From Daphnia pulex (Eukaryota > Arthropoda > Branchiopoda > Diplostraca > Daphniidae), in NCBI RefSeq assembly GCF_021134715.1, contig NC_060024.1, forward strand, positions 13,938,974 to 14,002,973: a stretch of DNA of 64,000 bases. Reading direction: 5' to 3'. Every line of letters starts with the position of its first letter. Position 1 is the stretch's first letter. Shown here one piece after another: positions 48,178 through 60,108 of the stretch. The position numbers and the translations under genes were made by a program. The notes under the pieces were generated by a model, which was not told the origin of the DNA, did no database searches, and saw only the letters and a list, made by a program, of their open reading frames with translations.

Positions 48178-51100
48178 ATGGCTAGTGAATCGAAAGGATT
48201 GGTGTTCGCCACGGCCGTGAAGAAACACGCTGGACGGGCCAAAGAAAAGGTATTTGCATCAATTTGCTCGACTCTAAACGTTATTCATCATCAGACTCGT
48301 CGTCTCCACTTGATAACACGGCCAGATTCGCCAGCCATTCAACACTGTCCCTCCAGTTAAATACCAGATGGTCGTCAGTGCAGAGATTCTCCTCCCTCCT
48401 TCACTAGTAGAGAAAGGGGCCTCGATCGTCGGCTGCTGCTGCCAGCAGCCAGAATTCATGACCTTCTATGGTCAATGGTGGCAACAGGTTGTTTGATAGA
48501 CACAACACACACACACACTTTTTTTATTATTACTATTACTGCACTGCCATTGATTTTATTATTGATTTCATTGGGTGTGTTTCCCAGTTACGTGTGCTGT
48601 GAGTGCTTCCCACATCTTTTTCAGATTTTGATTCACAGTCTTCTTTAAGTGTGTGTGTGTGGGGGGAGAATTAGAAACGGGAAAAGAATTGTGTCATCGG
48701 TTGAATGCGACCGTGACTCCCCGTCGCGTTTATTTATGGTAATTCAATCGAAACAGCTGTCTCTCTTCAGACTGTGGTGACCCACATGCCCAATCTCATC
48801 TTTTCCCTCTCTCTCTAGCTCTGCCAACCAGTCTCTCTCCTAGGCAGGCACCACCAAGCCATTGTTGATTCGAGGAAGCACACACATCCAGGCAGGCAGG
48901 GCTGGCTGGCCTTTTTCATCATTTTCCGATAACCTTTCACAGGCAGGCAGACAGGTTTGGAGTCGAAAACCCATCAGCTGTTTTGACAGCAGGCCCAGCT
49001 CTTGTCTCTGCAGTCCTTTCATCGTTGGTGAGATTTCCAGGGTTTCACCCTGCACACCAGGTGGTGTGCAGTTAACGAAAGCTTTAAAGAACATGTAGAG
49101 GGGCACATTCTTGCCCATTGTGACAGGAAATGTGAAGCATTTGGTATAGTCGTCGTTGTCCTTGGGCTTCCGTTGCATAGGTGAGGGGACAGCCTGTGCT
49201 GGCACACTAAATTTAGACAGTCAGACAGTGTGAGAGAAAAAAAAGAGATGGGTGTCTAGTGAACCGATTGCCAAGTTCCTTCCCGTTCTGCACTAGTCCC
49301 GAGAGCTGGGCGAGATCACGGACTTTTTGATTCTTTTTCCCACAAACATGCAGCTAGGCAAAGCGGACAAGGAGGAGGCGGCCAGCAGCAGCAACATTTC
49401 GCTGGTGCTGCCAAGTAGCCAACAGAGCCAGAAGAAACGCTAAGACTATACGGCTAGTTTGAATGGATGCGAAGCAACTAGACCAAGTAGATAGATGGTC
49501 CCCCCTCAGTAGAAGACAGAGCCGAGCGACCGGGATCCCGGTCACGGAAATAGAACGCCCATCACCTATATATATTATTTCTGTTTTCCTTCTTCTTGTG
49601 ATGGGCGAAAGGTGGAGGCTCGCATCTTTTGATGCCTTTCAAAAAATGAGCGAAAGAGAAAAGAGAGAAAAGAGAATTTGTTTGGCCGATTGAAAAAGAA
49701 AATGGGAGCAGGAAATGACGGCGGTTATATCGACTTGACTTTCACATCGACCCAAAGAATTATTTTTCTTCTTCTAATAACCGACGAAAAAAGAGAAACA
49801 AGTCGAAGAGAATTTCGTTCTTTTCGTGTTGTTGAAGAGGAGCCAAAAAGGCGTTTATGCCCAGAGGCGCAATCTTTATCTTTAATGGCCTTTCAACGCA
49901 AGGCACGACTTCTTCTTCGCTGGATTATAGGTGGATAGGCGGGCGTTGTCGGTTTGCACTGGAGGCCCCACGAGTCTACTCCAAAAAAATAATAGTCGTT
50001 TTTTATCTTTCCATTTTTCGTGTTGTAATTTGTCTTTTGATAATAATTTCTTTTTCCGGTTTTTGGTAGATCCTGCAAAAGGTGGGCAAAGTGGACCGGA
50101 CAGCCGACGAGATCTTCGACGATCACGTCCAGAATTTCAACAAGCAACAAAATGCGGCCAACAAACTCCAAAAGGAGCTCAACAATTACATCCGCTGTGT
50201 CAAAGGTGAAATTCTTCTTCTTCTTTTCTTCCTTTTTTTCCAAAATAGATAAAAACAAACGTGTTTGGAATTTTCAATTTGCCTTTTCGTTCCTCCATCA
50301 TCCACCACCACCACCAAAAAACTAGAAAACATTCCTAAAATTGATGTACCACCTCTCAGTTCTCCGTACTAGTGAGAGGTAGGGTGAGGGGAAGGAAGGA
50401 AGTGTGTGTGAGTAGAGAGCCAACAGCTTTGGACCGACCGACCGGCCCGGTGTTTATATATAAAATTCAGCTCTTGCTTTAGCCTTTGCACAAAACTTGT
50501 GAACAAGAGAGAAAGAGACTCGTCTCTCTCATTCGATTGCACATCTCCGCGTTTCGTGTATTCACGTACGAGAGGTGGGAGGGTTGGGTGGGGTGGTGGA
50601 CTAAGGGGAAACACCGTCCAAAATTAGAAAATCTTGACACACACACACACACACACCGAGCTGACTTTAACGGGATCCTCTGTACTCTCTGCATACATAA
50701 CACATTTTTAGATAATGTCATTTTCATTTATTTTTCCCTATTTCTCTTTTTTGATGGATTCCATGTTTGTTTTGATTTATTTATTTATTTCTATTTTTCC
50801 TGGTGGTGTCATCAGCCATGCAAGCGGCCAGCAAGACTCTGTACGAGTGCATGTCGGAGGTGTACGAACCGGACTGGACGGGGCACGACTTGCTGACGGT
50901 CCAGTCACAAAACATTGAAATGCTCTGGCAAGATCTTGGCCACAAAATGACGGACCAGGTCCTCATCCCACTCAACACCTACCAGGGCCAATTCCCCGAA
51001 ATGAGAGTAAGTCGTCGTCGTCCATTCAGAATTCAACCAAACGTCACTTTTTCTAATTTTCCCCCATTTTGGAAATTCAGAAAAAGATTGAAAAGAGAGG

Positions 51101-52950
51101 GAGGAAGCTGGTGGACTACGACGGACAGCGACACAGTTTCCAGGCCCTGCAGAGCTCCAAGAAGCGAGAGGAAGTCAAGATCGGCCGTGCCAAGGAGCAA
51201 TTGGAGGAGGCCAAACGGACGTTTGCCGTTTTCAACGCGGAGCTCAACGAGGAGCTGCCGTCGCTCTACGACTCGCGTCTGCCATTTTTCATCACCAACT
51301 TGCAGACTCTCTTCTCGGCCGAGCAGGTGTTCCACTCTGAGCTCTCAAAGGTCCACGGCGAGTTGGAGTCCATCATCGACAAATTGGCCAAGGAGTCGAG
51401 CGGACGGACGTCGTCGAGCCACTACAGGCGCAGCTCGCCGCCCACGCAGATGCTCTCGTCACCCGGCAGCAATTCGCTCAACAGCCCAGAAAACGGTAAA
51501 TTCCGCACTCGATTTTTTGAATGCAATCCATCTCTCTCTGCCAATCCACCAACTAACGAAACCGGAATGAAATTTTGTTTGACCGTGTCCGTCCCGGCTA
51601 ACTTTTAACCAAATTGGCTTGTCTCTTCTTGTTGCCCGTTTTTTCGGCCATTTTTTCCCCCGGATGATCCCAGTGGGTTCACGCGGATCGAGACTGGGTC
51701 GGACGGAACAGGACGAGGACAACACGAGTCCGTTCCACGACCACCACCAACACAACAACCAAAATGACCACGACAACTACAGCAAACAATCTGGCGGGGG
51801 ACTCATTGGAGGCGGAACGGGAGCTGGCGGATTGAAGGATTACGAACCGGTTGAAGTCGGAGCCCAAGTCGGCGAAATGACGACGACCAGCACTCCGACC
51901 AACAATGGCGCAGGAGGTTAGAGATTGTTCCCACCACTATCCCAATCGTCCGTCTGTCTGTGTCGTTTTGGTTTTTGCTTTTTAACTTGTGTGTCGGTCG
52001 CTTTAAACCAAAAAGGATAAAATCAATTGATGTTTAGTGAGACTTGATGAATTAATGATTGGAATTGGTTCTATATTTAGTTTGGCTAGTGTGTTAGATT
52101 TGGTTTTTCAGAGGTTTTGAGACGGCAGTTTGCACAGGCCCACCACTTTGCGTTGTTTTCTTTCTTGTTGTGTTCTCTTGCAGCCGCCACGACCAACGGA
52201 GTGAACAAGAGTCCGCCCAGCAGCGGAGGGCCCGGTGCTGCTGCACCGGCTCGCAACACCAATCAAAGGCCCGGCGTCGAAGAACTTTATGATATTCCCA
52301 TAGGTGCGCCTACTTACCCCCCTACTACCCCCCTTACAATTTCACCTTTTCCCACTTTTTAATCAAATCAACAAATTTGACCCCCTTTTTCTTGCTTTCA
52401 GACACAAAAAAAAACAATTAAACTTTTATGTTGTATTTTATTTTAAAACACTAACATCACTTGTCATTTATGCTTTTGGATTTTTCAGTTTCACTTGGTC
52501 CTATATTCCATTTTTCTTAGAAATTGTTTGTTGGAATTTTAAATTTTGGATTTCTGCTTCCAGGTGCTACGACGGATAACCTTCCGCCAGGTGTTCTCTA
52601 CAGAGTCCGAGCCACTTACAAGTAACTAATTGAAAATAATATTGTGAAATGTATCAGGTTTTAATGAAATTTGCTTTTTTTAAATTATTATTCAGGTATC
52701 AAGCGGAAGATGAGGATGAATTGTCTCTTGAGGTGGGCGACACGGTCCAAGTGATTGAATACGAAGATCCCGAGGAACAGGTATTGCAACATTGGCGTTT
52801 GAATTGCCTATTGGACTTAGTAACATTAACCGTACCCTTGTTTTGATGAATTTCCACCTATTGGAGCAGGAGGAAGGTTGGCTGATGGGCATCAAAGAGG
52901 CGACAGGACGTCAGGGTCTCTTCCCGGCCAATTTCACTCGACCCATCTGA
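48178..52950 (+). CDS. Amph: Amphiphysin (N-BAR and SH3 protein)
   Basis: Nine exons: 48178-48249, 50070-50205, 50816-51006, 51081-51495, 51674-51916, 52184-52303, 52564-52621, 52696-52780, 52870-52950; 466 residues. The start at 48178 gives the amphipathic helix 0 (GLVFATAVKKHAGRAKEK). The N-BAR domain runs to about residue 240, with KVDRTADEIFDDHVQNF, DQVLIPLNTYQGQFPEM and KLVDYDGQRHSFQ, all hallmarks of amphiphysin/BIN1. A disordered His/Gly/Asn-rich linker follows, then a C-terminal SH3 domain (about 398-466: EDEDELSLEVGD, EEGWLMGI, GLFPANFTRPI). Known role: binds and curves membranes; in flies it organises muscle T-tubules and polarised membranes rather than synaptic endocytosis. I see no clear clathrin- or AP2-binding motif in the linker. 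The first intron is long (1.8 kb) for this genome and may hold regulatory sites. Linker exons may be alternatively spliced. Confidence 0.95.
48250..50069. other. Large first intron of amphiphysin
   Basis: It contains microsatellites (CA, GT), CAGG-rich repeats near 48885-48955, and a 121-codon antisense open frame at 48840-49205 whose composition looks protein-like but which I do not recognise. No supported gene. Confidence 0.35.
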
Positions 52951-54633
52951 GGTGGAACAAGTTGACAAGAAGAAGAAGGAAAGAAACAAGCACAGCCATG
53001 ATGAAGAAGAAAAAACAAAAAAAAACAAAAACTCATTTAAACTAACGAATCTGAAATGGAAAGAAGATCTGGGGCGAAATTAAAACCAAACGAAACAAGC
53101 TTATAAGCAGCTCAAGAAGATTAAAAAACCAGACTAAAAAAACGAAAAAAGGAAACCAGCTATCAAACACTCTTTAAAATTATTCAACACCAGACTCCTC
53201 TTTCTTTTTTGAAAAATTCTATTGGAAGAAGAAGAAGAAAAAACCAGAACAATCGTATGGAAAGTGTTAATTTAGATCTGATTGCACTCTCATCATCATC
53301 ATATCCCCCTCCTTCCCCACTTATAATATTTTTCAACAAGTGGGGAAGAAGAAGAAGAATAAGTTTTTTTTTTAAATATTATTCAATTGAACCTGTGTTT
53401 ACCCACCCTCCTTTCCCAGTGGTCGTAGGTGTTACATGATATTCCCTCCCTCTAGCTCTTTATATAATTAATTCTCGTAATTTTTCATTATTTTTAATTC
53501 AAAAGAAAGAAAAGTGTGCCATGAATCTCCTTCTCTCTCCGCTCCCATTTTTTCGTTATTTTTGCGTGTGCTAAAAAAGGTGTGTGACACTGTCTCTCTC
53601 GGTGAAAACGACAAGGATCCTCTTCTTCAAAAATTAGCAACAAGAAAAACAAAGAAACGAAGAATATTTCTTTTTTTCTTTTAATTATCATTTGTCAATC
53701 GGAAAAGACTCGAGCATGAATTTTTCTTTATTTCTCTCCTACCTCTTAATTATTTCCCCCTTTCTCCACTTACAAAAACAAACAACCATTAATGATTTAT
53801 ATTTTCTAGTTTAATCCTGTTGAGATAATATAGCCATAAAGACATTGAGTTTATTATTATTATCGTAATAATTAATTGACGGCCATATTTTGACACGCCC
53901 TTTCTATATTCTTTTTCGCCTTAATTTTTCCGAGTATTTCCGATGACAAAAACAAAACCCAACGTCCATTTCCTTGAAACTGAATCGAGCAAACAACAAA
54001 AACAAAGGTGCCTTGTGTGTGATGCGAAGAAATGCAAAAGATAACAAACATTTGTGACAGCTGTTTTTTTTATTTTTTTTCAATTACGTTTGAATTAGTT
54101 TTTGTTTTTTTAGGCTCGATAAGAAAAAAAGGAGATATTAATTGCAAATGAATTAGAATTTAACGACTCGATGATATTTTGGATTGTTTTTGAAAATATT
54201 ACTGATCCACTATTTTGCTGCTGCACAACCGATTTTTGCGATGGGCTTCCCACAACAACAATTCCCTACAACAACAAACAACAAAGATCCTTTTATTGAC
54301 TCTTTCTTTCTCTCTGACTCCTTTTTCCCCAATCTTTTTTTGAACAACCAATAAAAAGATAGTCGATTAATCTAAACCCAACCAATCAAAAAGACTTGAT
54401 TTTCATTTGACGCTGCGCTCACAACAAAATGGAATTCATTTGGGAAAATCTCGAGGCAAACACAGCAAGGGATGGAACGGTTTTTCCGTTGAAAACTTAC
54501 CACCGCGTTCCACCAGCAGTTCAGTTGTGGAACAACCGTCAAGCTGTCGGCACACGAACATTTTTTTCCTTTCGTCTTGGGCCATCATCTTTAAATATTT
54601 CCTGGTCGCGTTAATCATCGTGCCAAAGAGAAA
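52951..54633. other. Amphiphysin 3' UTR and intergenic region
   Basis: Strongly A- and T-rich with poly-A and poly-T tracts and GAAGAA runs. No clear single poly(A) signal near the stop; AATAAA occurs at about 54351. No gene seen; open frames here are low-complexity. Confidence 0.4.
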
Positions 54634-55400
54634 ATGCGGCCGTCCCACCGCATCCTCGTTTGCTTGACACTGCTAGTGGTCATCATCTCATCTTCAATCG
54701 GTACATTTCACATTTATTTGAAAAATTCGCTTTGTTGGAGAAATTTACACATTTGTACAAACAAACAAACAGGACTTGCATTGTTTAAGGTATTTTGTTC
54801 TCATGTTTAAAAAAAGATGCCGTTAGGCCAGAAGAATCGATAAGTTAACGCGCAAAAGAAGCGGAGGAGGAGGACTGGTTCATTATTATGCAAAAGACTA
54901 TTTTTTCCTGGTTCACCAAAGATGAAAAGATTCTTTTTATGGGACTGTTCTGAGGAGGAAGATCATTAGCGTGCATCTTCCTTTGTTGTTCTCACGGATG
55001 AAATTTGGTTTCAGGTCACTGCCGATCGTTACGGAATCGCTACGAGGTGTGGACTCGAGTCGCCAGTAAAGAAATGGAATGCTGGGCTGGTCGCTTACTG
55101 GACATTTGGAACAACAGCAACGACGACGACCATCGTGCAGCAGGAGGAGGAGGAAATGAGGCCGTTGTAGGGGTCTGGAGTTCCGCTCTGGAGACTCGCC
55201 GTAGTTTGAGTTTGGCTGACGTACGCAGCGGAATCAGCCGGCTGCTTGGATTCCCATCAAAGTCGGCCTATTTCGCTTTTTGGAAGAAACTTTTCCTCTT
55301 CGATGTGGTGGCCAATGTTGCCAGGGTCGGCGGATCTCTTTTCCTCTACGTCTTTGCTCCTCACTTGTACCAAATGCTTCCGGGAGGTTTAGTTGGTTGA
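54634..55400 (+). CDS. Small orphan secreted protein
   Basis: Two exons: 54634-54700 and 55015-55400; 150 residues. The first exon codes a clear signal peptide (about 23 residues, ILVCLTLLVVIISSSIG), interrupted by a phase-1 intron, the same arrangement as in the CUB genes. The mature part has only two cysteines near its start (GHC and MEC), an acidic-to-Gly stretch (DDD, GGGG), a basic-hydrophobic FWKKLFLFDVV segment and a hydrophobic C-terminus. I recognise no domain. The 314-base intron is longer than neighbours. It may be a lineage-restricted secreted protein; the second exon is free of stops but lacks independent support. Confidence 0.55.
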
Positions 55401-55576
55401 CGATCTGAATTTCTTAAAAGTTATAAAGTGCCATAATTTGACAGTAGAGGGAAACCATGTTGCAAGGGGGGAGGGGTCTGAAAAACAACAATATTTTGAA
55501 GTTTGAACGAGGTATCACAGTAGTTTCTTGAGAAGTCCCACAACCTTTTCCGTTGTGGTTTCTAGTGTTTTTCTTT

Positions 55577-56583
55577 TCATTTCCATAATGTCTGGGTCGA
55601 TGCAGTCGACTGGAATGCCAGTCGAATCTCATCGGCCGTCACCTGAGTCGCTTTTTCCTCTTTCAATTTCGATGTGAAACAATAAGCTGCACTCACGTCA
55701 CAATCGGGCAGAGAGTCTTCGGCATCTGTTGAACAGAGAATCTCAATTTCGGTTCTATTGAAAGCCATATATTTATTTACCTGCTGTAGAAGTGTCTTTC
55801 CCTGCTATGCTCTGAGATTTCTCCTCTAATACACTTTCAACAATTTCAACAGATTTCTTTTCGACCCCCAGATTACTCAACAACAAACTGTTGCATGGGC
55901 TGTTGATGGATTCTGGTGTGATGATGGTTGCAGTTAGCCTCGGCCAAACTCCATTCACAGGTTGGACAGGTCTAGAATAAATCACTTTCCTTTTCACAGG
56001 TTCCTCAATGACGGGAGTTGCTGGTGGCTCTTTTTCTTGGTTGGAATTTGTTAATGCTATCCTTGGCTGTTTCAAGGGAGGATCAGTGTCACTTGGTGAG
56101 GGATTCTCTGTAAATCAAGTAAAAACAGTCATCATTATTACTGTTCAGTTATAACATTGAAGACTTTCTAAAACTAGCAGGGCAAAACATGTACGTGATA
56201 AGTCTGAATCAAAATCATGATCTTGTTCATCCTGTTGATCTATGTTAGTTAAATTCTTTGACGGAACCCAGTCAACATCATTTTCAGAGAACATGTATGC
56301 TGGTTTGCCTACAGAATGAAAGTAATTAACTTACTTAGTAACTTGGAGTTTGTAATGACTGTATACCTGAATGAAAATGTAAAGAACACACACAGGGTGT
56401 ACCATAGTACTTATTGAAATTAGATCCAATAGCTGCCATCCAAGCTGCAATTCTTCTTTCAACTAACTCTCTATCACTTTTATTTTGCAATCTTTTATCT
56501 TGTTTAGGGATTGAAAAAAAAGAAACTTTTCTCGACATTTTTTGATATTTACCGCAAATAACACAAACTTTACCATCGGGCAT
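55577..56583 (-). CDS. THAP-domain protein, isoform/first-exon set 1
   Basis: Four exons, minus strand: 56367-56583, 56195-56308, 55781-56107, 55577-55725; 268 residues. The N-terminal THAP zinc finger shows C-x2-C (CVIC), the conserved W in RIAAWMAAI, CVCSLHF (C-x2-H), and NDVDWVPS in place of the usual C-terminal box. Known: THAP domains are C2CH zinc-dependent DNA-binding modules related to P-element transposase. The rest is Pro/Thr/Glu-rich and ends in DEIRLAFQSTAST. No coiled coil obvious. Exon 2 ends in phase 1 with a lone C, exactly as exon 2 of the upstream THAP unit at 57066-57459. The last two exons are thus probably shared. A sequence-specific transcription regulator is the likely role. 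Confidence 0.78.
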
Positions 56584-57065
56584 CTTTATAATTAATTCTC
56601 AAGTTTTTACGATGTGTCTTACAACTTGTGGAAAACTATATCTCTTCCGACTACTTTTTGAACAAAGCACTTTGCCTATACAGGTAGTCAAGCGTAATAA
56701 CAATCTTAGTTGTGCTATCGGCCGCAGTGGTGCGCATCGGCGTAAACTGCGCACGATTTTTTGCTAACTACTACTTTTTCATTGGTATAACATCTATAAC
56801 GGACGAAATGTCAACTGAAAAATTGTCGAATTGTCGATCCGTCTTCAATCAAGCCAAGTCTGCAGCAAGTTTCGACTAGCCGCACGACTTTTGGCTCTGC
56901 GGGTAGCAAAAGTTCTAGCGGCTGTTTAGAGGGAAAACCGACGAGCCGCTGCAATTTTACCTCGTTTTCTGTCACTTTTCGTTATACACCCCTTTCACAT
57001 TCTATCTCAAGAGCTCACAGGGAATCCGTATTTTGTTGAAATGTAAGCAAAATTGAAAGACTCAC

Positions 57066-57459
57066 GTTTAGAATCTCTCTTTTTGGGAATTTGATCGTTG
57101 TCCAACCCGTTCATAAACAGAGTGGGTATCCAGTCGACATTATTTTTGTCTACCAGCTTTGCAGGCCTTCCTGTTGCAACAACAAAACAACAACAAATGG
57201 TTTACGTGCGTTAGAGTGATGGTAACTCTAAACAAACAGACTCACCAGAAGAGAAATGAATGGAACAAATTTGACACTTTTCCTGCGAAAGGTTGAAAGT
57301 TGGGCGATTGATGGCTTTGATCCAGGCTTCTCTTCGTTTGACAGCCAAGTCGTACGTCCTGGGTTCGCGATAGTTTTGCTTCAATGGATTGGGGAAACTG
57401 AACATGGAGTAATGCCTGCTATTGTTCAAACAACCAGTCACGACACACCTCTTTCCCAT
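57066..57459 (-). CDS. Alternative THAP-domain first exons (or a partial second THAP gene)
   Basis: Two exons, minus strand: 57246-57459 and 57066-57170. They code a complete, different THAP finger: CVVTGC (C-x4-C), FSFPNP, REAWIKAINR, CSIHF and NNVDWIPTLF. Exon 2 ends at a GTGAGT donor with a single leftover C, the same phase and base as exon 2 of the downstream THAP unit. No third exon is visible between 56584 and 57065. The best reading is that this pair splices over about 960 bases to 56107, using the same C-terminal exons. The alternative is an orphan fragment of a duplicated gene. Joined this way, the product would be about 267 residues. Confidence 0.65.
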
Positions 57460-57839
57460 TTTAGTTCGACGAGATTCACCTAAGTACTACACCGAGTCCA
57501 GAATTGTTTATTACTCTCGTGTCTCGTCGACAAAGAGGAAGCGATTAGAGCCGCTCTAGCCGCTTTTATTATGCTGGCACAGTGTAATGAAATTGAAGCG
57601 GCATCTTTCTACCGTCCAGGTGCCAGCAGCACAGTCCACCGCAGATATTTCCGTTCAACAGTAAGAAATTTAAATCAACCTCGTTATTCCGAAGGTCGTC
57701 TATTCTCTCCCCTTTTTACACGCCAAAAATTAAAAACAAGAAGTTGATAAGAAATCAGGTTTATTTTAACGACAGTTTAACCAAGACAATTTGCATTACA
57801 TTTCAATCAGATAGGAACTTGTAAGAATGGTCCATTATA
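57460..57839. other. Upstream of the THAP gene; possible bidirectional promoter
   Basis: It should hold the THAP promoter. On the plus strand a 30-codon open stretch with an ATG at 57573 ends at a GTAAGA donor near 57663; no downstream exon was found, since the inverted-repeat element begins at 57840. Confidence 0.3.
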
Positions 57840-58336
57840 GTCTGGGAGCTGGGTGACCAAAAAATGATTTTTGTTTAGCAAAAGGTTTGAGGCTAAAATG
57901 TGGTTAGGGGGGGTATGACACACACGAAAAGCCACGTCTGTCGACTGGCGGCCGGGGCGTTCAAGCGTGACGCGATCCCGAAATCGGCGTGAACGGTAAA
58001 AAAATCAACTTTGTTTAGCAAGCCCAAATTATATCTTAAAAAATAGAGGGATATCAACTTTATTTAGTTTCCGACAGACAGACGTCATAATCTGGGGCCT
58101 TGGGGCCATCAGACGTCGGTGTGTAAGAAATTTTACGAAATTTCAGTAAATTGTGAAAATGGCAACGCTGCATCCTAAGCGCCTAATTTTAAATAGAGAG
58201 AGTTGGGGAGGATCTGTGAATTTTTAACTAAGTAAATGTGAACAGAAAATGCATTTTTCGGTTTTTTAAATAAGATTATGCATTTATTTTGTTTAACTGA
58301 TAATTTTTTGATTATTTGGTTAGTGTAATTTGGTTG

Positions 58337-58540
58337 CTAAATTTTTGGCGGTTCAAATTTCTTCCCTATGTAACCCGCTTTTTTTCTGCTCCTCTTTCGT
58401 AAATGCATACCGAACGTCACGGGAAACCCTTGACTAACATACGTTATGGTTTTCCCCTGTATTAGCATGGGTTGTTCCCCGCTTATGTGTATGCGCTTTG
58501 ATGATATCGGAAACAAACGCCAATCGGAGCTATCGACCAA
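58337..58540 (-). CDS. Element-borne short ORF in left arm
   Basis: A 67-codon frame reading outward: SSDWRLFPISSKRIHISGEQ at the start and KRSRKKAGYIGKKFEPPKI at the end. An identical frame lies in the right arm (within 59818-60108). Because the arms match at the DNA level, the shared frame is not by itself evidence of coding. No known motif; basic C-terminus. Confidence 0.2.
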   Translation of the reverse strand: MVDSSDWRLFPISSKRIHISGEQPMLIQGKTITYVSQGFPVTFGMHLRKRSRKKAGYIGKKFEPPKI

Positions 58541-59436
58541 TACTCGTTCTTCTTCTTCTTTCTTTTTGACGATATCTTTTAAGTATATTACTTATTTATA
58601 CTATAGGCTACATATAGGCCTACTTGTGTATAGTTTCCCCGTGCTGTTGAAGAGAGACGGGACTCTCTCTGGTTGTCCCGCGGCCAACCACTTGCCCATC
58701 CGCATCGAATAAATCGGACGCTTCACGCTATTGCAGCTGGAGTTGGTGTCGACCAATTTGATCCGATCGACGACGACGGCCAACGATGTCAACCGTTTGG
58801 TTTCTTATTCTCGCTATATTGACGCAACAGAGAGAGTCTTATATATATTATGTAGCACCGTAGGACTATAATAGACATGATAAATGAGCGGAAAGAGATG
58901 GATGTGCCACTATATCGCAACAACCTGTTGATGCGCTGGTCACACCGTCACGAGCACGTCAGTATTTTCTGTTATCATTTGGTTCAGTAAAAAATAAGCT
59001 GGCGAGAAAGATTCATGAATAAATAAGTAAAATAGGGCAGTTTGACTGCCGTCAGCTTGACGTGATGTCGTATAGAAGAAAAATAAGAAATTTGATAACG
59101 CGATCCATCGAGGGTCCGGCCCAATTTTCGATTCCGGAGAAAACTCGAGTCTGTCACGTCCGAGAGATATTGAGCTGGGCATATTTACAACTATTATATA
59201 GAGATGTGCTGGTTGTGTGACCAGCCTTTATTTTTTAAGGGCTCACACGCTGTTGCTGACCCGGTCCTGTGTGTTTTAGGTTGGTCACGAGCCCTCGGAG
59301 CATTTTTGCCCGACTATATAGAAATTTATTTATTTTTATATTTTGGTTGGCGATTGGTGGTACACAGCGCAACCTTCCAGGACCACAACCCTGACTCCGA
59401 AAAGCCATAGGGGGTTAGCTCCGTACGCATGCATAC

Positions 59437-59458
59437 GGTCGTGATTGCAATCACGACC
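59437..59458. repeat. 22-base perfect palindrome in the element centre
   Basis: The sequence GGTCGTGATT is followed directly by its reverse complement with a GCAATC centre, giving a perfect 22-base palindrome. An imperfect palindrome (CCGTACGCATGCATACGG) abuts it on the left. It could be a protein-binding site or cruciform. Confidence 0.7.
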
Positions 59459-59817
59459 TTGTGGCAGGCCCTTCTTTCAAGCACAGACGACTGCTGCTAT
59501 ACGTAGAGTAGTGATGGACACAATCAGCCGCGGGAAAAGATATGAGAAGCCACACAAGAGACCAAAATTTCGAAAGAATAAAAAAAGAGAAAACGTTTGG
59601 TGATTGGATTGATGCATCCAAATAAAAAAATCAAAAGAAAAAAGAATCTCTTGGACATTTTCGATTCAATATAGGTTAATGGGTATTTAGGCCTGATGCC
59701 GTCTTATATTTTCTAACAGAAAAGAAAAAAGAATTGAAAAACTCCGGGCGGAAAAACGAATGTCTTTCGAAATGGAGGGAGTGAGTCATTAAAACGTAAG
59801 AAGTTTAGGTATATTAT

Positions 59818-60108
59818 TTGGAAGTTGTCTATTATAGTCCTACGGTGCTATATAATATATACTTAAAAGATATCGTCAAAAAGAAAGAAGAAGAAGAACG
59901 AGTATTGGTCGATAGCTCCGATTGGCGTTTGTTTCCGATATCATCAAAGCGCATACACATAAGCGGGGAACAACCCATGCTAATACAGGGGAAAACCATA
60001 ACGTATGTTAGTCAAGGGTTTCCCGTGACGTTCGGTATGCATTTACGAAAGAGGAGCAGAAAAAAAGCGGGTTACATAGGGAAGAAATTTGAACCGCCAA
60101 AAATTTAG
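59818..60108 (+). CDS. Element-borne short ORF in right arm
   Basis: Mirror copy of the 58337-58540 frame, extended at the N-terminus by about 29 codons from the inner arm (KKKEEEE stretch). Reads outward. No recognised domain; coding status doubtful. Confidence 0.2.
   Translation: MEVVYYSPTVLYNIYLKDIVKKKEEEERVLVDSSDWRLFPISSKRIHISGEQPMLIQGKTITYVSQGFPVTFGMHLRKRSRKKAGYIGKKFEPPKI

Noticed and set aside
50369-50727. Frames in amphiphysin intron 2
   Set aside because: Contain CA microsatellite-derived HTHTHT and other repeats; intronic noise.
58446-59410. Frames in the centre of the 57840-60605 element as a transposase
   Set aside because: No DDE/D or other transposase motif, short and on mixed strands.
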